Below, one piece after another: positions 1 through 10,715 of a DNA stretch of 64,000 nucleotides. This stretch comes from Diplonema japonicum (Eukaryota; Euglenozoa; Diplonemea; Diplonemida; Diplonemidae): the NCBI GenBank assembly GCA_964019335.1, contig OZ025744.1, forward strand, positions 265,314 to 329,313. Reading direction: 5' to 3'. The translations under genes were made by a program, and so were the position numbers. The notes below the pieces were generated by a model. That model was not told where the DNA came from. It saw only the letters and a program-made list of their open reading frames with translations, and searched no databases. Numbering within the stretch: the first letter of the stretch is position 1; every line of letters starts with the position of its first letter.

Positions 1-255
1 GCAACCCCATATTACCTTAGGAAACTCCCCAAAAAGGCTGACCTGCGTGAAAAAAAACAGCAGTGAAAGCAGTGAAGAGTGAGTGACTCAAATGACGAAG
101 AGTGAAATAAAACGACTTACTTGCCGCCAAATGAGCCATTATTTAACACTCGTTACCCGTTTTTTTGAACTCGGGCCCTGCGGGCCCTCGTGCAAAAAAT
201 TCGGGAACTCGAGTTAAATAATGACTCATAATTTGTTGGCAATAAATAGTTATTT
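1..255. repeat. Hairpin-tailed MITE-like element, copy 1 (cut by window start)
   Basis: This segment is nearly identical to 38019-38265, including the inverted-repeat arm at 78-105, a GGGCCC-tipped hairpin around 160-210, and the end TTGTTGGCAATAAATAG. The left half of the element lies outside the window. The copy 1 hairpin is less perfect than copy 2. No coding capacity is seen. Confidence 0.85.
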
Positions 256-344
256 TTTTCCCATAGAAAAACATCGCTCACGATATGCAAACCGTTTTCA
301 TTCTATTTCCCCCCCACCAAAAGTCTGTAATGTCTCCCCATGTA

Positions 345-432
345 ATTGTCAAGACTAAAAAAAAAAAACTAGTTGATGGCAGCGTAATGAGCTATTTTAT
401 TAGGTAAAATTCCGCTCGTGCGCACAAACAAT
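345..432 (-). repeat. Short dispersed hairpin repeat (GCGCACGAG family)
   Basis: Read on the minus strand, this matches 39207-39312 and, less closely, 10598-10715 and 10885-11003. Shared blocks are GCGCACGAGCGGAATTTTAC, AGCTCATTACGCTGCCATC and a following AGTCTTGACAAT. The first two blocks are imperfectly complementary, so each copy can fold back. It is likely a small non-autonomous element. Confidence 0.7.
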
Positions 433-478
433 AGAAGAAAGAGGAAAAAAAAAGAAGAAGAAAAAAAAAAAGAGACAC

Positions 479-515
479 TTAAGGGTACCTGCGGTGTGTG
501 GCAGGACGCCTGACA
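479..515. repeat. Short palindromic repeat (GGGTACCTGC...GGCAGGACGCC)
   Basis: This is a near-palindromic motif of about 35 nt. Relatives lie at 10526-10556 and 50213-50249. Its two arms pair with each other, with a loop of about 7 nt. Two of the three copies lie beside a GCGCACGAG-family repeat, so it may be part of the same mobile unit. Confidence 0.6.
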
Positions 516-602
516 TGTAAAAAAAAAGAAAAAAAGAAAGAAAAAAACATATTATTTGCAAATCCATCGAAATACCCTCCCTCTCCCTTCTCTTTTTTCT
601 CT

Positions 603-635
<33 letters not shown>

Positions 636-2037
636 CCAAATACACTAGTAAGTTTTTTTTTGATCGCCTTCTTAAAACCTTTATTTCGGTTGTAACAAGA
701 GACTTTAATATGAATAAATGCCTTTTTTTTTGCGATGGAGGACGTAAGTAAACAAAGGAGAGGGGGGGGGGGGGGGGAAGAGTTTCCGGCCACTCATGAT
801 TTAACTGTGCAGGGGGGGAAGAAAAAGAAAAACCCTTATGCAGGTTTTTTTTTTCTCGTTTTTCTTTTTAGAATTAAGAATTAGTTTTAGAACGGGTGAG
901 ACCCCCCCCCCCCCCCCCCCCCCAATTGCAAACATAGAGGTTTAAAAAAAGAAAAAAGAAAAAGAGAGCAAGATAAAAAAAAAAGAAAAAAAGATCTATT
1001 GGTGATACTGAAAACTGAACCCAAGCTAAGACAAACTTTGGAGGGAAAAAAAAAAGAGAGAAGGAAAAAAAGAAAATCAACCGCTGTAGCGTAGTCATCA
1101 AAGTGACCAAGGCTCAGCGAGATATGGTTTAGAAGAGTTTTTTTTTTTTTTTTTTGAAAATATGACGAGTAAAAAAAGAGAAAAAAAAGAAGAAAAAAAA
1201 AAAGAACCTCCAAGCCAACTAGGTGGCAATGTGGATAATCTTTTTTTTTTTTTTTTTTGAAACTCGGCATGAACTGGGTCGTTTGATTTGAGGATTTTAT
1301 GAATAGAACGATAGTAGCAGCTGCTTTTCCCCCCACCCCCCTTTTTTTTACTTTTTTAAAATGCAGTTTGGGCATGACCTTGCTCAAGAAAAAATTCACA
1401 GAGCGGTATGAAAGATAAAAAAGGGGGGAGGATGAAATACTTAACGCAAAAAAAAAAAAAAAAATCACTATGACAGGAACGAAGTGGTTAGCAACGGCCC
1501 GCCAAAAAAAAAAAAAAAAATAGGAATCACGATAGGAGATAGATGAAAAATGGGGCTTTTTTTTTCTCTCTTTTATTTTTTTTTTATTGTGTGAGTTATC
1601 ACGGAGCTGAAGAAAAAAAAAAAACTTCCCAGGGGTAAGTGTGTGGTTTTGTTTTTGTTTTCTTTTTTTTATTCATTCGTTCTTTTCTTTCTATACCCTC
1701 TCCCCCCGCCCCCTTACAGATTAATAGCAAACTCTGGTCCGGGTACCAAAAAAAAAAAAGAAAAAGAAAAAAAAGTAGAGTGACTCAAGAAAATGACAGA
1801 AAGAGAAACCCGAGTTAAAAATTATTATAACTCTTTTTTTTTTTTAAAGTTTTTTTTGTTTTGGTACCAGATTTGCATTTCTTTTTCTTTTTTTTTTTTG
1901 AGGGAGGGGTTTTTTTCTTTTTCTTTCTCTCTTCTTCTTCTTTCATTCATTTCTTGCCCCCTAGAGGGGGGGGTTAATCGCAAGAAAAAAAAAAAGAACA
2001 AAAAAAAAAAAAAAAAAAAAAAAAAAAGAAAAAAAAC
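516..2037. other. Homopolymer-rich intergenic DNA
   Basis: This stretch is dominated by runs of A, T, G and C, some over 20 nt. Open frames here translate only as lysine, phenylalanine or glycine runs. I see no gene. Confidence 0.8.
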
Positions 2038-2883
2038 TCATTTCACAGGTGCAACCGCAAAGTTGTTTGCGGCCACTCTGTTACGTAGCCTGGACACCAT
2101 GGTGGAGGCCTCAACAAGAACTATGGGGGAAAGAATCTTCCGCCTTCTCGGGGTGGTGGGACACACCGCATTGTCCTCAGGAGGGGAAAAGACACTCTTG
2201 CAAGTTACCATAGAATGCATGCCTATTACATCCTTCAACCTCCACACCATGGGCCGAGAGAGGAAGGCCCGATCAGCCTCTTTATCCAACCGTCGGGATA
2301 TTAGAATAGATTCCACCGTCACACTTTTTCGTCTCGAGGTTGGAGAGGTGACAGAGGGGGGTGCCATGGACTTGAGTTCGTTGTAGGTAGGCGAAAAAAG
2401 ACCGGTTTTTGTCCCCTCCTTGACTTTTACCCTGTGAATTACATAAGCACGAAGAACGAATCTTTGCATGTCAGATGCTTTTGTTTCGGTGCTTCTGAGC
2501 TGGTAGAGGTGTTCTTTCCCGAGCTTTGATGACATCAACGATCTTGCCTCGATGGCTGAACGGAGCTTCCTTGCTTTATTCGCTTCCATTGCCCTCCACT
2601 TCATCAAGACGCTTTGGAGCAACTGGTTTCTCTTCTTGAGGACCGTGCGCCACCACCGCTGAACCGTTCTTGCGGAATTGTCCCACATTTTGAGCTTTAA
2701 GAATTTGCTTGCCAGAGACCCCTCATGGATAGCCGTCAATGCTGACTTGATGATGTCGATTCCCCCCTGAACACCAACCGCGCCCTCCGTTCTTTTTTTT
2801 CTGCATTGCACCCACCTTTTCAAGGGGCTGTCGTGGGCTGTTCCAAGCTGGGATATTTCTGTCAGTGCGCCAAGGACCCTCAT
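2038..2883 (-). CDS. Hypothetical basic helical protein with IQ-like motif
   Basis: This is a 281-residue ORF with an ATG at 2881-2883 placed directly after an A-rich leader in the sense strand. The middle (about residues 70-120) is basic, tryptophan-rich and helical, with the pattern QRWWR, 16 residues, then W. That spacing is identical in the protein at 11950-12561 (QRMWR, 16 residues, then W), which makes the two likely paralogues. The pattern resembles an IQ or calmodulin-binding helix, but the classical IQ consensus is incomplete. The C-terminal third is rich in Ser, Thr and Arg with no recognised fold. No signal peptide or membrane segment is seen. Function is unknown. A calmodulin or centrin partner is only a guess, although a centrin is encoded at 17.6-18.1 kb. 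Confidence 0.6.
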   Translation of the reverse strand: MRVLGALTEISQLGTAHDSPLKRWVQCRKKRTEGAVGVQGGIDIIKSALTAIHEGSLASKFLKLKMWDNSARTVQRWWRTVLKKRNQLLQSVLMKWRAMEANKARKLRSAIEARSLMSSKLGKEHLYQLRSTETKASDMQRFVLRAYVIHRVKVKEGTKTGLFSPTYNELKSMAPPSVTSPTSRRKSVTVESILISRRLDKEADRAFLSRPMVWRLKDVIGMHSMVTCKSVFSPPEDNAVCPTTPRRRKILSPIVLVEASTMVSRLRNRVAANNFAVAPVK

Positions 2884-3114
2884 TTTTTTTTCCTTTTTTG
2901 AATTTAGAGGGGGGGGGAAGAAAGAGAAAAAAAGGAAAAGAGGGGGGGGGGGTAAAATTGAATGAATCAGAATATACGAGATGGGTGTGGGAAATCATAA
3001 GTAGAGAAAAGGGTCCGTTTTTTCTTAGCGTACAAAGGAAAAGAAAGCATAGTATCCAGGGTTAACCGATCACCCGCGGGTTTTTAATTACAATCGGGTT
3101 TTAAATTGACGTCA

Positions 3115-3815
3115 AATGAAAGGCGAGCATGCAACCATGCTTAAAACCCTTATATTCGTATCCCGGGCCCCCCAGATACACAAAGCCGGCCCCAGGGAGC
3201 ATCAAAACGACTTAGAAAAGGATTATTTTCTCGAAAAGCTGTTTTTTCGCTTTTTTTGACGGGTTTTTAATTAAAAGCGAAAAAACAAAAAAAATCGAAA
3301 ATCAAAAATTAAAACAGGAGGAGAGCATGCAATCATGCTTAAAACCCTTCGTTTCACCCCCAGATACACAAAGCCGACCCCAGGGAGCATCAAAATGACA
3401 TAGAAAAGGATTATTTTCCCGAAAAGCTGGTGCTTCCCTGTTTCAGGCAGGATCCTAATTGGGAGCGAAATCAAAAGTCAATAATTAAAACGGGAGGAGA
3501 GCACGCAACCATGCATATAATAACCCTTTTATTCGTCCCCCGGGCCCCCCAGATACACAAAGCCGACCCCAGGGAGCATCAAAACGACTTAGAAAAGGAT
3601 TATTTTCCCGAAAGGCTGTTTTTCCGCTTTTTTTTGGCGGTTTTTCTTCTTTTTTCTGTTTAAATAGGAGCGAAATCAAAAATCAATAATTAGAACGGGA
3701 GGAGAGCATGCAACCATACTTATAACCCTTCTATTCGTCTCCCGGACCTCCCAGGTACACAACGCCTGCATCGAAACAACTTAGAAAAGGATTATTTTCC
3801 CGAAAATCGGCATTC
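3115..3815. repeat. Four tandem copies of a repeat of about 170-210 nt
   Basis: Units start near 3121, 3317, 3491 and 3698. Each contains GAGAGCATGCAACCATGCTT, then CAGATACACAAAGCCGACCC, then AGAAAAGGATTATTTTCCCG. Spacing varies from about 174 to 207 nt because of the A/T runs. Single related units occur at 34040-34145 and, partly, at 33660-33690. Confidence 0.75.
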
Positions 3816-4060
3816 TCCCTGTTTTTGGCGGGTTTTTAACTGGGCACGAAAGTCAATAATGAAAAACATTGAAACTTGAACGGGAAGTAGCAACGCACAA
3901 AGTAAGGGGGCGCCTTGAAAAGCTCCATGGGACACACGGAAGCGTGCCCGTTGAGGCAGGATGTTCACCCACAGAGAACTGAATGCACGCACACAGCGAT
4001 GAACGCACAATTTCTTACCTCCCTGCTTGCAACCCGGCGTGCCTGAGAACGTGGTGCCTG

Positions 4061-4541
4061 TCAGACGAAGACAGAGCACCACCGATGTCCTGGTTCAGGT
4101 ACAAGAACAACAGCTGCCTTCGTACGTCTGGTGTGAGGCGGAATAGACGACTTGCAAACGGAGCACCATATTACATGGGTGCCCCCCCGCAAGAGACCCC
4201 TGGACGGTTCCGAAAGAGTTTCGACAGACACCACGGAGAAGAATCTGTCGATGGCGGGGTTTCGGGTCACAAGGTTAGTGAAAACGATGTGCTCCGGCGT
4301 ATCTTCCGCAGGTACGGTTTTGGGAGGTGCGTCTTGGAGTGTAGGCTGGCTTAGCACCCTCAACTGAGCCGCTGAGTTCTTCACCTCTACCGTTTGTGGA
4401 AGGGGTGCGCGCCCCCGCTTCTTCCGGGCTTGCGTTATCGGTGTCCTCCCCACCGTTCTTAGCCTTGTCAGCAGCGATCCTGCTAGCAAGTGTGCCCTTG
4501 GTGCCGTAGGAGCTTAATTTCCTCCTTTTGGCATGGGCCAC
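4061..4541 (-). pseudogene. Frame-broken ORF with SAP-like segment inside a transposable element
   Basis: Two overlapping minus-strand frames (4275-4541 and 4061-4489) look like one coding region shifted out of frame. The N-terminal frame contains KLSSYGTKGTLASRI, which resembles the second helix of a SAP DNA-binding motif, followed by an acidic linker. The other frame carries a short Cys/His segment (WCSVCKSSIPPHTRRT). It lies wholly inside the inverted-repeat element at 3048-5041. It may be a decayed transposon protein or captured host sequence. The family is not established. Confidence 0.4.
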
Positions 4542-4560
4542 CAGTTGTATAAAAAAGTAC

Positions 4561-4833
4561 CAGTTTTTTCAAAACTGCATTTAAGGCCTTAAATAAGGCT
4601 CTATTTTGGGTTTTGATGGCTGGAATGGGCTCAGATCGTCAAAATAGGGTTTTTAGAAAAAAGAATTTTTTGAGCATGGTCTTGGTATTTTTTGCAGAAA
4701 TATGGGTTTTGGATCGATCAAACCGATTTTTTTTTTTTCAAAAACCCTATTTTGACGATCTGAGCCCATTCCAGCCATTAAAACCCAAAATAGAGCCTTA
4801 TTTAAGGCCTTAAATGCAGTTTTGAAAAAACTG
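4561..4833. repeat. Long fold-back inverted repeat (arms of about 94 nt)
   Basis: The arm 4561-4654 is an almost perfect reverse complement of 4739-4833, with a spacer of about 84 nt that contains TGGTCTTGGTATTTTTTGC. Single arms recur at 34267-34362 and 44966-45052. The shared core includes TTAAGGCCTTAAATA and GGGCTCAGATCGTCAAAATA. A transcript would form a strong double-stranded stem. Confidence 0.85.
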
Positions 4834-5041
4834 GTTTTCAGACCTGTAATTCTCCTGGGTCAGGGAGGTCCAAGTTAAAAACAATCTTGGTATTTTTTGC
4901 CAGAAATATGGGTTTTGGATCGATCAAACCGATCCGAAATTAGAAAAAAACCGATCATTAACCCGACTGTGATCGAAAATCTAAAATTGCTCGGGTCGGG
5001 TTTCAAAACCCGAAGGTGATCGGTTAACCCTGGACACTATG

Positions 5042-6300
5042 TTTTTTTAACTGCATTACGATGCTCGCGATAAGGGAAAGAAAAAAAAAAGGAAAAAAAA
5101 AAAAAAAAAAAAAAAAAAGAAATAAGCCATAACGAAACAAAGCAAGAAAGAAAAAAAAAAAAAAAAAACTTTATTTTTTCAACTTTAGGGGGGTAAAGCT
5201 TGCTAGGCAGCTGGATAGGCTAGGAAGACGGGCTGGTTTTTGCTATGGCACACACAATGTCACAAGACGCAAGGACAGCCACTGCCCCCTCCGACCGAAG
5301 GTCTGTTTGTTCTGTTGAGTCCTAAAGCAAGAGGATCAAGCATGTAGGCAAGAGGGCGCTGCTTGGTGAAACGACCATTCTTCTGGTGGGGGTGGAAAAT
5401 TCTAGAAAGAAAGAAAAAAAAGCTTTTTTTTGTGTAACAGTTTTTTTTTTTTTTTTTTTTTTCCCTTTCTTCTTCTTGCAATAATAATTCTTTTTCAAAG
5501 TTTGTTCCAGCAACGGGGGGGGGGGGGGGAAGAGAGGAAAAAAAAAAAGAGAAACAAAATTGTCGCGAAACACTTCGTTTTCACTTGAGGTTTTTGAGGC
5601 TAATTCTTGGCACAAGGGCAAAATTATAGCTATCATTTTTTTTTCCCCCTTTTTTTCTTAACTTCACTCATTACTTTGTTACCAGATTTGTATTTATTTT
5701 ATTCTGTTAACTTAATGCATTGTGTAAATTATGTTACCTTTTTTAGGATTTTTTTTGGACCCGACTTGGGACCTTTTACGGAACAATACAAGAAAAAAGT
5801 TTTTTTTTGCCAATTTAAGGACTTTTTACACAACATAACAGGTTCAATTCCGGTAGTAAATAGCTATTTTTTTTTTTTTTTTTTGCTCAAAAAGTTGCGT
5901 TTGAATGAATAATAAAAAAGGGGGAAATCACCGTTCACAGATGAGAAAAAAAAGGGGGGGGGGAACACTTTTCCCCGGTTCCTTGAAACCTAACTTTTTT
6001 TTTTCCCCTCTTTTCCACCATCCACTGTAACCTGTATCAGTTTTATGCCTGATGATTGGAGTTTATCATGAAATAAAAGGAAAAAAAAAAAAGACCACAA
6101 GCTGTGGCTACCCTGGAGGAGTGAATGGGACTAAATAAACTAAAAATGGGAACTATAAGAAAGAGGGTTTCATGGAAATAAAAACAGGTTAACCTGTTAG
6201 CGGAAAAAAGGGGAAAAAAAGAAAAAAAAAAAAGAAATCTCATTTTGTGAACAGTGTTTTTTTTTTATATAGCACAATAAAAAAAAAAAAAAAAAAAGAG
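5042..6300. other. Intergenic DNA with a possible short minus-strand exon
   Basis: Mostly A/T and some G homopolymers. The stretch 5250-5400 has ordinary base composition and an open minus frame ending at 5260, but it has no recognisable homology and no clear splice partner. I do not call a gene. A G run lies near 5515-5530. Confidence 0.5.
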
Positions 6301-6301
6301 T

Positions 6302-6580
6302 TAAAGGAGGCCGGTGTTGGCGGCGCCCTGCACAAGAACTGTCTACTGGAGTACAGGGGGCGCGCCGCGGCCGAGTTGTATCTTCTTCTGCGTTCCGCGT
6401 CGTGTCCTTAATGCGTGCGGTGTACAGCTCAACCCCAGCCGGTGCGTCCCAGGTACACCAAGATTCTTCGCTCGTGCAGTTTGCTGCCTGTTCGTCACCC
6501 TGAGCATCTGCATTATGTTCTTCCACTCGGGCGCTACCGGTGATGACCGACGAGGAGGTCAACAGCGAACAACACATCTG
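6302..6580 (-). other. GC-rich island, possible gene remnant
   Basis: This is a non-homopolymeric, GC-rich block with open frames on both strands. The minus frame starting at 6577 stays open across the island and then enters a phenylalanine run. The left edge, AAAGGAGGCCGGTGTTGGCG, recurs at 19077-19101, where it ends abruptly in an A run. This suggests a dispersed repeat or truncated gene end. No domain is recognised. Confidence 0.35.
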
Positions 6581-6665
6581 ATGTTTTTTCTTATATTTTT
6601 CATGTTATCCCCACCCACCTGAAAAAAAAAAAAAAAGAAAAAAGAAAAAAAGAAAAAAAAAAAGT

Positions 6666-7670
6666 TCAGCTAAAATCCCCCTTATTCTTCACGTTGTCCC
6701 AGAACCCGTGCTCGGAGGGCGTGCAGTTGCACTTCGCGTTCACCGCCATGCACTGGTAGCAGAATTTACACCCGCACCTACACTTCATCTTGTCGCACCC
6801 AGTACCCTTCGCTACCGCCATCCCGCAAGAGGGACAAATACGTATGTTCGAAGTCCTGAGGTACTCCTCTGTCGCTTTTTCATCCTTGTCGTTAACCTGC
6901 GTCCGTTTGTAGTCTATGCATGACATGGAAGTGTGGTAAGGATTTGCCCCGCAGGCAAGGCAGTAACACAGCGTGCACACGGGGCACATGAAAGATGGTT
7001 GGCCTCCTTCATAAGAAGACCAGGAAACTACATAAGAGCAGTCTGGCGTGGGACAGTGGTGCAGGGTTGGGTCGGTTGATGTTGCTGCTTCCAAACCCCT
7101 TCGTGAGATCGTTTCAAACATTTTTTGACAGCAGATTTCCTTCAGCTCAACGTGGTTCAGAGTTGCAGAACACCGATCTTGCAAACAATTTATCTCGGTC
7201 TTTCCGTCGTCGATTGCTGCTCGAACCTGCCCTTTTAGACATTCTTTACAAAAAACATGCTTACAACTGTGGAGCTTGACCGCGTTACCAGGATCGATAT
7301 CGCAGTAACAAATCGTGCATTCACAGATTTCATGATTTTCTGTGTAGACGGAAGCAACGGTGGCATCGGTTATGTTTTTTTTCGCGGTTTCAACGTCCCA
7401 TTTTGCATTTTCTAGGAGGGTTGTCGCGCCTTCCGGGCCTTCGCCTGAGAGATCTTCCACGTCCTGTACACCTTTTAGAAGGGTGAGCAGGTTCAGGCCT
7501 GTTTCTTTTGCGCCCTTTATGACCCTCTGGATGCTTGTTTCAGGCATTCCAATCCCCGCAGCAAGAATCGCACCTGCCATCTCATCGTTGTCATCCTTCT
7601 CACTACCGCAAGCTTCACATGACCCTATCATGGGGTGGTTCATTAGCGTGCATTTCTGGCATTCCCACAT
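6666..7670 (-). CDS. RBR-type E3 ubiquitin ligase with N-terminal RanBP2 zinc finger
   Basis: This is a 334-residue protein that appears intronless. Residues 2-21 form a RanBP2-type zinc finger (W2, C4, C7, C18, C21), a module that can bind ubiquitin. Residues 116-167 are RING1 (CECTIC..., SCKHVFCKEC). Residues 206-251 are the IBR domain (HHCPTPDC, CPVCTLCYCLAC). Residues 279-316 are RING2 (CPSC...GCDKMKCRCGCKFC). By the known RBR mechanism, RING1 recruits a ubiquitin-loaded E2, and ubiquitin passes to a catalytic RING2 cysteine before reaching substrate. Here that cysteine is predicted to be C292. A UBE2L3-like E2, the type RBR ligases use, is encoded at 27077-27574. Residues 28-110 are a helical linker, possibly with a UBA-like fold. 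Start and stop are clear. Confidence 0.9.
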   Translation of the reverse strand: MWECQKCTLMNHPMIGSCEACGSEKDDNDEMAGAILAAGIGMPETSIQRVIKGAKETGLNLLTLLKGVQDVEDLSGEGPEGATTLLENAKWDVETAKKNITDATVASVYTENHEICECTICYCDIDPGNAVKLHSCKHVFCKECLKGQVRAAIDDGKTEINCLQDRCSATLNHVELKEICCQKMFETISRRGLEAATSTDPTLHHCPTPDCSYVVSWSSYEGGQPSFMCPVCTLCYCLACGANPYHTSMSCIDYKRTQVNDKDEKATEEYLRTSNIRICPSCGMAVAKGTGCDKMKCRCGCKFCYQCMAVNAKCNCTPSEHGFWDNVKNKGDFS

Positions 7671-8269
7671 TTTTTTTTTTTTTTTGCACTGTTTTTTTTT
7701 TTTTTTTTTGTTTGGTTTTGTTTGGTTTTTGTGTGAAGGTAAAAAGAGAGAGGAGGGGGAAAAAAAGGAGGGGGGGGGGGGAGTGTGGCGTGACCAAGCA
7801 TTCTTTCATAGTTGCTGAGCGATTGAGGAAAAAAGAAAAAAAAAAAAAAATAGAGGGGAGAGAAAGTAAAACTGGGTCTCTTTACCCTCTTTTTTTTTTC
7901 TTTTTTTTTTTCTCCCGTTCTTCCCCTTACCAACTTTACGACGAAAGGGAGTGGGGGGGGTTTTTTTAAAGTGTTAAAACGGGATCCGAAAAAAAAAAAA
8001 AAAAAAAAAGAAAAAAAAAAGCAGCAACCCGAAATTAAAAGCTTGAACAGGAGGGAGGAGGGGGTGCCTTAAAACAGGCGGAGAAATCTCATATTTTGAA
8101 GGAAACATTGAGAGGAGGAGAGGGAAGCACCATTTTTTTTTCGACTAGAGATCAGTTTCCAAGCTTGTGCCGCAATTCTTTTTCCCCCCCTTTTTTTTTA
8201 TAAAAAAAAACCCCCCTTCTTATAAGAATTATGTGAAAATTATAATATAAAAAGGCGTTTGGTTTCTCC

Positions 8270-8317
<48 letters not shown>

Positions 8318-8442
8318 TTACTAGTTTCCATTCTCTCTATGATTTCCTTTTTTTTTTTTCTCTTCTCTCCCCCCTCTTGTTGTTGTTTGTCATGATCCTT
8401 ATGGAAGCTAAGTGCCGAATGGGCGGCTTGGGGGCGGGGCCC
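7671..8442. other. Homopolymer-rich intergenic DNA
   Basis: A and T runs predominate, with short G/C blocks. The apparent ORFs are low complexity. No gene is seen. Confidence 0.75.
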
Positions 8443-8578
8443 GCTATGCTGGAAAGGAAACGCGTTTCCAAGCTTTTTTTTTTAAAGAGGCCGCTTCCTC
8501 TGAAAAAGGAAACGCGTTTCCCTAGGTATCTGAAGAATAAGGAAACGGAAACGTTTCCCCGTTTCTTGCCAGCATAGC
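8443..8578. repeat. Small inverted-repeat element with nested GGAAACGCGTTTCC palindromes
   Basis: The outer arms GCTATGCTGG (8443-8452) and CCAGCATAGC (8569-8578) are inverted copies that extend inward through an AAGGAAAC-like stretch. Inside are two identical 14-nt palindromes, GGAAACGCGTTTCC, at 8456-8469 and 8508-8521, and GGAAACGTTTCC at 8547-8558. A G run follows immediately. It may be a MITE, a cruciform-forming site or a protein-binding array. Confidence 0.7.
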
Positions 8579-10420
8579 CCTGGGGGGGGGGGGGGGGGGG
8601 GAATAGTGTGAAATATGCATAAAAATATACACTTTCACAGTTCTTATAGAAGTCGTTTTTTTTTTTTTTTTTTTTTTTTTTTGATAGCACAAGTGAGTCC
8701 CCAATGTGTATTGTGTCTGGGTAGATATATGATAGGTTTCTTCTTCCCCTCCCCCCCCCTTTTTTTTCGCCCGGTGTTATTCGACACTCTACACTCTTTT
8801 CTTACACTTTCCCCCTCTTTTTTTGATTTTTTTGCTCGCGATTCTGAACCCCCTAATGTAGAAAACCAATTTGTCTTCCAGCGGGGGGGATATTCTGAAA
8901 ATACAGAGTCGAGTAGAGAGAAAAAAAATGGAGAATATGTGCTCTTTGAGCCCCTTCTCCTTTTTTTTTTCTTTTTTTTTTGTCGCTCCCACAACCGGAA
9001 CTGTCTAAGTTTTTTTTTGGGGGGGGGGAAGAATACGAAAATGGGAAAGAAGAAGAAAAAACTGAAAAAAAAACCCCCCCAAGGAAAATGAAAGAAATAT
9101 AGTTATAAGTACTACTTTGAAATGAATAGTTTTTTCTTTTCCTTTTTTTTCCCTGTACCAAAAAAAAAAAAGAAAAAAAAAACACTCCTTGTAACCTGAA
9201 TGCAGCACAGGTCCCCCCCCCCCTCCCTCAAAAGGTCGGCGGGGGGTTCTTACTCTTTTCGGACACAGATATCAAGGGGCTTTTCAAGTACAAAAAATAT
9301 AGTAAAAAAAAGGACATGGGGGGGGAGGGTCCCAAGAGGAACGAAGCACTAGAAAAGACCGCCCCTAAGGGTTCTTTGGGACAAGGGAGAGAGGTAAGCT
9401 GTATTTGTGTGCGCGTGCTTTTTTTTTTTTTTTTTCTTCTTTTTTTTTCTCCCTTAAAAAAGAGGCAGAACCCGAAATCTACCTCAAATAGACAAGCTCT
9501 GCCTCCTCTACTTTTTTTCCACCCCCCCCCCCAGCACGGCCTTATATATATATATAAAAAAAAAAAAAAAAAAAAAAATACTGTAAAGCGAAAAAAAATT
9601 CCTGGAAGAGAAAACCGGATATTTTTCTCCAGCCGGCATTTTCGGCTTGGGGGTGGGGGGCCCCCGGAGTATTTCCCAATCTTGGCTCTCTCGCACCGCC
9701 TTCTTGGATGAAAGGAAACGCCTCGCGTCCTCCAATGGATAGACTATCAAAACAAAATCGGGCAAAGAGTGAATATGCAAAGGTAGGACTGAGCCACCTC
9801 ATCTGGACACATTAACACGTGGCACACACTGCCCATGCAGACCGAGCCTAAAGGCTTCCCCCAAACATTGGGTGTAACAAGCTCTCGGGAACCCCCCCCC
9901 CCTCCCAGGATATTTTTTTCATTCAGATTCTTTTTTCTCGTTTCTTTTTTACAGTAGTGATACTCGGACAAAAAGGGGGATAACAATAATAACTAATAAA
10001 TGTCCTCTACTTTGGGCGCCCCCTTTTTTTTTGTTATGAGTTGTGCCCAAGTTGCGAGGACAAAAGGGGTCACTGGGCCTCCCAAGTGTGTAAAGGGAAC
10101 ATTCTTTGGGACGTTGAGGGGAACTAGTTTTCTTTTTTTTTTTTTTTTCCTTCTTTATTTTTTCGTTTTCTTTTTTTTTTTTCATTTCTTGAGAAAAGAA
10201 CCTTACAGGAAGAGTTCGCGTTCACAGAGGCAGTTCTCGTTTCTTAAAAAAAAATTTTTTTGCTGAGTTTGACAAAAAAAAAAGGTTAGATTGTGTCCCA
10301 TTCTGGCAGCAAAATAGCAGCTTCTTTCCTCCTTTCTTTCTTTTTTTTCTTCTTCTTTTATACTTGTTTTGCTTGCCTGGGGGGGTCTGCATTTGCACAA
10401 AAGTCTGAACTTTCAACTTT
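8579..10420. other. Gene-less, homopolymer-rich region
   Basis: Runs of all four bases are interspersed with short ordinary segments at 8820-8960, 9320-9400, 9650-9890 and 10000-10130. Frames over these segments are short and carry no recognised motif. No gene is called. Confidence 0.7.
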
Positions 10421-10597
10421 CCCCCCCCCCCCCCCCTTTTTTCCATCTTGCCAGCCCAACAACTGGCATCTTTACCATATTTTCCTCTTTTTTTTTTTAA
10501 AAAAAAGGGAAAAAAGATGTCTTTGAAGGGAACCTGCAGTATGTGACAGGATCGCCTAAAAAAAAATAGAGAAAAGCAAAACAAAAAAAAAAGAATG

Positions 10598-10715
10598 TTT
10601 GGCACTTCATTTTGTTTGAGCGCACGAGTGATTATTTTACCTTATAAAATACTCATCACGCTGATTTTTTTTTAAAAAAAAAAAAAAAAAGTCTCAACAA
10701 TAATTATTGTTAAAC
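10598..10715 (+). repeat. GCGCACGAG-family hairpin repeat, tandem copy a
   Basis: It contains GGCACTTCATTTTGTTTGAG, GCGCACGAGTGATT, a partly complementary ATACTCATCACGCT, then the palindrome AACAATAATTATTGTT enclosed by GTCT and AGAC. A second copy follows at 10885-11003 as part of the tandem duplication. Confidence 0.7.

Larger units (their letters stand above)
3048..5041. mobile_element. Transposable element with 27-nt terminal inverted repeats
   Basis: The ends at 3048-3074 and 5015-5041 are inverted copies of 27 nt with one mismatch, beginning CATAGTATCCAGGG outward-in. Inside are four copies of a tandem unit (3115-3815), a broken ORF with a SAP-like segment (4061-4541, minus) and a long fold-back repeat (4561-4833). 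No clear target-site duplication is visible, because the right flank is a T run. The unit around AGATACACAAAGCCGACC recurs inside the element at 33147-34616, and both elements start with CATAG, so they are probably related. It is likely a non-autonomous or decayed DNA transposon. Confidence 0.7.

Noticed and set aside
400-1468. Several overlapping ORFs on both strands
   Set aside because: They are translations of A, T and G runs (Lys, Phe, Gly) with no domain, no conserved start and no composition like the real genes.
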